This document shows positions 60,064 to 64,000 of a DNA stretch of 64,000 nt, one piece after another. Position 1 is the stretch's first letter. The number at the start of each line of letters is the position of its first letter. The notes beneath the pieces were generated by a model. The model ran no database searches and was not told where the DNA came from. It saw only the letters and a list, made by a program, of their open reading frames with translations. Source of the DNA: Salinactinospora qingdaonensis (GTDB taxonomy: Bacteria; Actinomycetota; Actinomycetes; Streptosporangiales; Streptosporangiaceae); assembly GCF_039539445.1 (NCBI RefSeq), contig NZ_BAABDD010000005.1:124001-188000 (forward strand), written 5' to 3'. Made by a program: the position numbers and the translations under genes.

Positions 60064-60825
60064 TCACACCGTCGCCGCGGCCACCAGCAGCGCCACGGTG
60101 GTGGCGGTCTCCGAGAGCGCGCCAAGCACATCGCCGGTGATACCGCCGATCCGGCGGATCGCGTGCCACAGTAGGCCGGACGCCACGGCCGGCCCCGCTA
60201 GCAGCGCGAGGGCATAGCCCATCCCGCCCGCGCCCACCGCCAGCAGCCCCACGGTCACCAGCGCCGCCGCCCATACCGGCACCGTGCCCGCCACGAACGC
60301 CCCTAGCCCCTCGGGACGCGCTGAGGGAACCCGTCCGGTGCAGGCCCAGGTGATCGCCAGCCGTCCGGCGGTTACCGCTGTGATCACGCCCAAGGCGGCG
60401 CTCGCCCACGAGGTCTCCGCTAGGCTCCCCAGCGCCAAGACCTGGATGAGCAGCACACATACCAGCGTGATCACGCCAAAGGGTCCGATGTCGGAACGCC
60501 GCATGATCTCCAGCGCCTCAGCGGCGGGGCGGGCACTTCCCAGCCCGTCGGCGAGATCGGCCATGCCGTCCAGGTGCAGCCCGCGGGTCAGTACCGCCAG
60601 CGCCGCCACCGCCAGTGCGGCTCCCAGCGTCCCCGGCAGTCCCACCGCTTCGGCCACCAGGAGCACCAGCGCGGCGAGCCCTCCCAGCAGCAGCCCCACC
60701 ACGGGGGCCAGGGCCATCGCCCACGCGGCCACGTTGCGATCTACACGCCCGCCGGGCACCGGGATCGCGGTGAGCGTTCCCAGAGCCATGCCCAGTCCCG
60801 CCGCAGCGGTCGCGCCCCACTTCAC
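60064..60825 (-). CDS. cobS: Adenosylcobinamide-GDP ribazoletransferase (cobalamin-5-phosphate synthase)
   Basis: A 253-residue membrane enzyme joining the activated corrinoid with alpha-ribazole in the last stage of B12 synthesis. I start at GTG 60825, overlapping the cobU stop by 4 bases. The signature GLHLDGMADLADGLG with its Asp residues is present and followed by RRSDIGPFGVITLV. About six hydrophobic helices are visible. It is translationally coupled to cobU. Confidence 0.93.
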   Translation of the reverse strand: MKWGATAAAGLGMALGTLTAIPVPGGRVDRNVAAWAMALAPVVGLLLGGLAALVLLVAEAVGLPGTLGAALAVAALAVLTRGLHLDGMADLADGLGSARPAAEALEIMRRSDIGPFGVITLVCVLLIQVLALGSLAETSWASAALGVITAVTAGRLAITWACTGRVPSARPEGLGAFVAGTVPVWAAALVTVGLLAVGAGGMGYALALLAGPAVASGLLWHAIRRIGGITGDVLGALSETATTVALLVAAATV

Positions 60826-61919
60826 GGCAGTCGGGTAACGCGACCGGCCACGGTCAGGACGACCTCCTCCGACTCGGCGGCCAGGCGTTGGTTCAACCGC
60901 CCCAGGAGGTCGCGGAACATCCCGCCGGAGGCCGTCGCGGGCACCACCCCCGAGCCGACCTCGTTCGTGACGGCCACGATCCGGGCCGTGCACTGCCGCC
61001 ACGACGCCACCAGTTCCTCGATACGGGCCGCCACCTCGGCCGCGGCACCCCCCGGCGGTGGGTCCTCCCACAGTCCGCATTCGCCCATGACTCCGGCCAG
61101 CCAGGTGCCCACGCAGTCGAACAGCACCGCGCCTTCGGCAGCGTCGAGGACTCCTACCACGTTGAGGGTCTCCTCGGTGCGCCACCACCACGGCCGGCGC
61201 TGGCGGTGGGCGGCCACCCGTTGGGCCCAGGCGGGGTCACTGTCGCTCTTGGGGCCGGTGGCCAGATAGGTCACGTCGGGCTCTCCCAACAGCCGCCGCT
61301 CGGCCTCGGCGGACTTGCCTGAACGCGCCCCGCCGGTGACGAGCATGCGGTGCGGCCCCCGCACGCGCGGCGGCGGCCACGTTGACGGCGGACACGACAG
61401 GACCTGGCCGTCAGAGGGGGCCAGCGCCCCCCACAGCTTGGCGCGCCGTGCGAACTCGGCGGGGGAGTGCACCCGATGGTCACCGCCAATGGCGACGACA
61501 GCCGTGGTCATCCCCACAACTCCGGCGCGCCGCAGCGCCCCGATCGTTTCCGGAGCCTCCACCACGTCGACCAGCGCCAGATCCACCTCGGCAGAGGCGT
61601 GCCCTTCGGGCGGGGCCACCGTCTCAGTGAGGTGATGTTGGGCGTCAGGCCTGCTGTAGAGCAGACGTCCGCCCTCGGGAGCGTCGATACGGGTGCCGTA
61701 CGGCAGGGCGGTGACCCGGTAGCCGGCCCCCGAGAGGCGGGGAACCCCCACTTCCGGCGCCGGCACGGGAAATCTCTCGTCTACCATCACCCGCACGGGT
61801 AGCCGTCGATCCACCGCCGCCCGGTTACACGACGCGCAGCGACAGTTGGGGGCGGGCCAGCCTGCGGGACCACCGGTCCCGGAAAAACGGATACGCACTC
61901 CCGCAAGGTAGCAACCCAC
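60822..61919 (-). CDS. cobU: CobU-type cobinamide kinase/guanylyltransferase with MBL-like N-terminal half
   Basis: A 365-residue fusion. The C-terminal half is CobU/CobP: P-loop VTGGARSGKSAEAERRL at about 194-210, a likely guanylylated His in VAAHRQRRPWWWRTEET, and VTNEVGSGVVP. It phosphorylates adenosylcobinamide and attaches GMP. The N-terminal ~185 residues begin with IRFSGTGGPAGWPAPNCRCASCNRA, resembling the start of PhnP-like metallo-beta-lactamase-fold proteins, but the HxHxDH metal-binding motif is missing, so this half is unlikely to be an active hydrolase. Such fusions occur in actinobacteria. GTG 61919 is used; GTG 61898 is also possible. Confidence 0.88.
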   Translation of the reverse strand: MGCYLAGVRIRFSGTGGPAGWPAPNCRCASCNRAAVDRRLPVRVMVDERFPVPAPEVGVPRLSGAGYRVTALPYGTRIDAPEGGRLLYSRPDAQHHLTETVAPPEGHASAEVDLALVDVVEAPETIGALRRAGVVGMTTAVVAIGGDHRVHSPAEFARRAKLWGALAPSDGQVLSCPPSTWPPPRVRGPHRMLVTGGARSGKSAEAERRLLGEPDVTYLATGPKSDSDPAWAQRVAAHRQRRPWWWRTEETLNVVGVLDAAEGAVLFDCVGTWLAGVMGECGLWEDPPPGGAAAEVAARIEELVASWRQCTARIVAVTNEVGSGVVPATASGGMFRDLLGRLNQRLAAESEEVVLTVAGRVTRLP

Positions 61920-61975
61920 GCGCTGGCAGTGCCGCTAGGCTCGATACGTCGAACCCGGTCGAGAGAGGAGGCGCC

Positions 61976-62194
61976 ATGGCGTGGAGCTGGCGTTACGAGA
62001 CCGCTGCGGGAACCGTCGTGGAAAGCGGAGCTAACGAGTCGCTGCCCGCGGAGCTGTTCTCTTCACGTGGCGACGCCGAGAGCTGGTTGGGCGAGACCTG
62101 GCGTGAGCTGCGCGAGGCCGGGGCCGAGCAGGTCACGCTCTTGGAAGGGGACCGTACGGTCTACACCATGAGCCTCGACGAAACCGCCGACTGA
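61976..62194 (+). CDS. Small conserved actinobacterial protein
   Basis: A 72-residue protein from ATG 61976, behind AGAGGAGGC. It begins MAWSWRYETAAGTVV and has an amphipathic helix region GDAESWLGETWRELREAGAEQV followed by a beta-type end. Similar short proteins are widespread in actinobacteria, with no known role. It is divergent from cobU. Confidence 0.8.
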   Translation: MAWSWRYETAAGTVVESGANESLPAELFSSRGDAESWLGETWRELREAGAEQVTLLEGDRTVYTMSLDETAD

Positions 62195-62584
62195 GGTCTG
62201 CCCGCCGCCCGTCTTCGGCCCCTCGCCGCCGGCAGGGGAACACCGCGGGTGCGCCCGGAAAGCGGGAAACGTCGCGCTTTTGCCGTGCCCGTGCGGCTGC
62301 GGCCGGGCGCTGCGCCGCTGGTCAACCGACCACAAGACAGCCGCGGCAAGCCCGGGGAAGGTGAGGGCGTTTTCCACAGCCCACTGGTGCGTTGGAGAGC
62401 CGCCAGGCAGGCCCCGCGCCGCGGCGGTAGCCAGTGGCCTTTGCCGGGGCGGGCCGGTGGGAGCCGACGCCGGGTCGGCCCCCACCGGGGACACGCGCGT
62501 TTTCGCTCCCTTCCGAATCTTGCGAATCGGCGGGCAGCGCCACGTGGCCGGACCGCATCGCGCCGACGGTCGACCAGCCGGAGA
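62195..62584. other. Noncoding gap between convergent genes
   Basis: No gene is convincing. A GCCGAC-GCCGG-GTCGGC hairpin (about 62463-62480) is the only clear structure and may terminate the aldo/keto reductase transcript. No copy of the dispersed repeat was found here. Confidence 0.6.
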
Positions 62585-63589
62585 CTAGGGACGCTGCGCG
62601 GGGCTGACGGTGTGGGCCGGATCGCGCTGGATCGAGTCGCCAAGGATCTCGTCGATGCGGCGCATCAGGTCGGCGTCGAGTGTGACGCCGCTGGCGCTGG
62701 TGTTGTCGCGCACCTGCTCTGGGCGGGAAGCGCCAATGATGGCCGCTGACACGTTGGGGTGCTGTAGCACCCACGCCACAGCCAGTTGGGCCATGCTGTA
62801 GCCCGCCTCGTCGGCGAGCCCCTTGAGCTGCTGCACCCGCGCCAGCAGTTCCTCGTTGTCGATCAGGCGCTTGATGAAACCGGCGCCGCTCTTCTCGTCA
62901 GTGGCGCGGCTGCCCTCCGGCGGAGCCTGCCCCGGCAGGTACTTGCCGGTGAGCACTCCCTGGGCGATGGGAGAGAACACGACCTGCCCCAGCCCCTCGC
63001 GCTCGCACACCGGGATGACCTCGGACTCGATGACCCGCCAGATCATGTTGTACTGCGGTTGGTTGGACACGATGCGGTCGAGCCCCATCTCGCCGGCGAT
63101 CTTGAGCGCCCGCTCGATCTCGTCGGCGCGCCACTCCGAGACGCCGATGTAGCAGACTTTGCCCTGGCGTACCAGGTCGTCGAAGGCCCGAAGGGTCTCC
63201 TCCAGCGGGGTGGCGTAGTCGAAACGGTGGGCCTGGTACAGGTCCAGGTAGTCGGTGCCAAGGCGGCGCAGTGTCTGCTCCACCCCCCGCACGATGTGCT
63301 TGCGCGACAGACCGCGGTCGTTCTTGCCCGGCCCGACCGGCCAGAACACCTTAGAGAAGATCTCCAGGCCGTCGCGGCGTTCCCCCTTGAGCGCTTTGCC
63401 GAGAACCTCCTCGGCGCGGCCCTGGGCGTAGGCGTCGGCGGTGTCGAACGTGGTAATCCCCTCGTCGAGTGCCGTACGCACGCACGCGATGGCGGCGTCC
63501 TCTTCGACTTGGGAACCGTGGGTGATCCAGTTACCGTAGGCGATTTCGCTGACAACGAGCCCACTGGTGCCAAGATGACGGAATTCCAT
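62585..63589 (-). CDS. Aldo/keto reductase (potassium channel beta-subunit-like)
   Basis: A 334-residue TIM-barrel NADPH oxidoreductase. MEFRHLGTSGLVVSEIAYGNW begins the fold; the catalytic tetrad is seen in FDTADAYAQGRAEEVLG (Asp, Tyr), EIFSKVF (Lys) and YLDLYQAHRFD (His). The NADP-binding end AAIIGASRPEQVRDN is typical of the Kv-beta/YghZ-like group. The substrate is unknown. The gene stands alone. Confidence 0.93.
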   Translation of the reverse strand: MEFRHLGTSGLVVSEIAYGNWITHGSQVEEDAAIACVRTALDEGITTFDTADAYAQGRAEEVLGKALKGERRDGLEIFSKVFWPVGPGKNDRGLSRKHIVRGVEQTLRRLGTDYLDLYQAHRFDYATPLEETLRAFDDLVRQGKVCYIGVSEWRADEIERALKIAGEMGLDRIVSNQPQYNMIWRVIESEVIPVCEREGLGQVVFSPIAQGVLTGKYLPGQAPPEGSRATDEKSGAGFIKRLIDNEELLARVQQLKGLADEAGYSMAQLAVAWVLQHPNVSAAIIGASRPEQVRDNTSASGVTLDADLMRRIDEILGDSIQRDPAHTVSPAQRP

Positions 63590-63766
63590 GGTGTATCACC
63601 CTATGGCGCTGCGGTGGGCAGCCACCACATTTGGCACGGGCGTCACCGCATACCGCGTTGCCCGTGTCGCACCCACCGTGGCCCCTGCGTCGCTGCCCCC
63701 GTGCCGGCGGCCCCGGGGCGCTCGGCTGCCCGGGCCGTGATCCCCGAGTTTTCCCTTAGCTGAGAC

Positions 63767-64000
63767 TCAGGTGCCCGGTGCCACTGGGTCGCCGGCCTTG
63801 AGGCGGGGCTTGGGCATCCGCAGCCGGCGGATTTGCAATTGGCGCATGGCGGCGTACATGGCTACGCCCCGCACCGGCTCGTCGGGGAAGTGTTGCGCCG
63901 CCGAGCGCCGTGCCCGGATTCCGACCTGGAAGCCCTCGAAGACGATGGTGACCATCATCAGTGGCCACACGATGTAGGTCACAGCCAACTGCACCTGCGG
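63767..64000 (-). CDS. DUF3043 membrane protein, 5' end cut by window
   Basis: The reading frame runs off the right edge; about 77 codons are visible. A last hydrophobic helix (TYIVWPLMMVTIVFEGFQV) is followed by the DUF3043 end AMYAAMRQLQIRRLRMPKPRLKAGD. Proteins of this family have a long charged N-terminus and two C-terminal helices, and are limited to actinobacteria. The function is unknown. Confidence 0.75.
   Translation of the reverse strand, partial: PQVQLAVTYIVWPLMMVTIVFEGFQVGIRARRSAAQHFPDEPVRGVAMYAAMRQLQIRRLRMPKPRLKAGDPVAPGT

Overview
The window is about 64 kb of very GC-rich actinobacterial chromosome. The lifestyle markers are F420-dependent enzymes, an NADPH:F420 reductase, XRE-DUF5753/DUF397 regulator pairs, DUF4191, DUF3043, GlnE and two type I glutamine synthetases. 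The order glnE, glnA2, glnA1, RDD protein, DUF4191, lipA, lipB, NAD-epimerase, sucB/dlaT, aminopeptidase matches the well known Mycobacterium/Streptomyces locus. The many GTG/TTG starts and overall content suggest a filamentous or thermotolerant actinomycete, perhaps Nocardiopsaceae (inference). No tRNA, rRNA, insertion sequence or CRISPR array was seen.

Layout. 0-10.7 kb: the end of a CopD-CtaG copper/cytochrome oxidase assembly protein, a twice-frameshifted LLM oxidoreductase, a small P-loop protein, the SbcCD nuclease, an O-methyltransferase and a DUF457 membrane hydrolase. 10.8-23.2 kb: a dipeptide-type ABC importer (five genes, forward) followed by a reverse-strand set of LD-carboxypeptidase, S9 peptidase, M20 peptidase and D-aminopeptidase. 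Together these look like an import and digestion route for cell-wall or D-amino-acid peptides. 23.5-27.7 kb: an accessory island with an XRE regulator/DUF397 pair, then a reverse-strand trio: a radical SAM/SPASM protein with a tail of twelve Cys-X-Pro units, an APH-fold phosphotransferase and a small AAA ATPase. This is the most unusual locus here. 27.8-33.5 kb: map, small conserved genes, NADPH:F420 reductase, an LLM oxidoreductase and panB. 33.7-36.2 kb: a DHA2 drug exporter with its TetR regulator and a clear palindromic operator.

36.3-51.7 kb is nitrogen and copper metabolism: glnE, nadE, glnA2, an SMR exporter, a membrane protein-SCO1-PCuAC copper cluster, a TetR/rhodanese pair sharing two operators, a patch of decayed genes (HisRS, DUF5753, DUF397), and glnA1 behind a near-consensus double GlnR box. 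51.8-59.4 kb is lipoate and 2-oxoacid dehydrogenase metabolism (lipA, lipB, sucB, lpdA) plus leucyl aminopeptidase. 60-64 kb holds cobS and cobU, a small conserved protein, an aldo/keto reductase and the 3' end of a DUF3043 gene.

The larger intergenic gaps are not empty. Many carry copies of a roughly 35-bp repeat with a GATCGC-N3-GCGATC hairpin core, in both orientations, sometimes inside longer elements with inverted ends. The same gaps hold a 268-bp tandem duplication, a 3 x 32-bp tandem array, a stray 53-bp copy of the LD-carboxypeptidase gene, and short segments shared between distant gaps.
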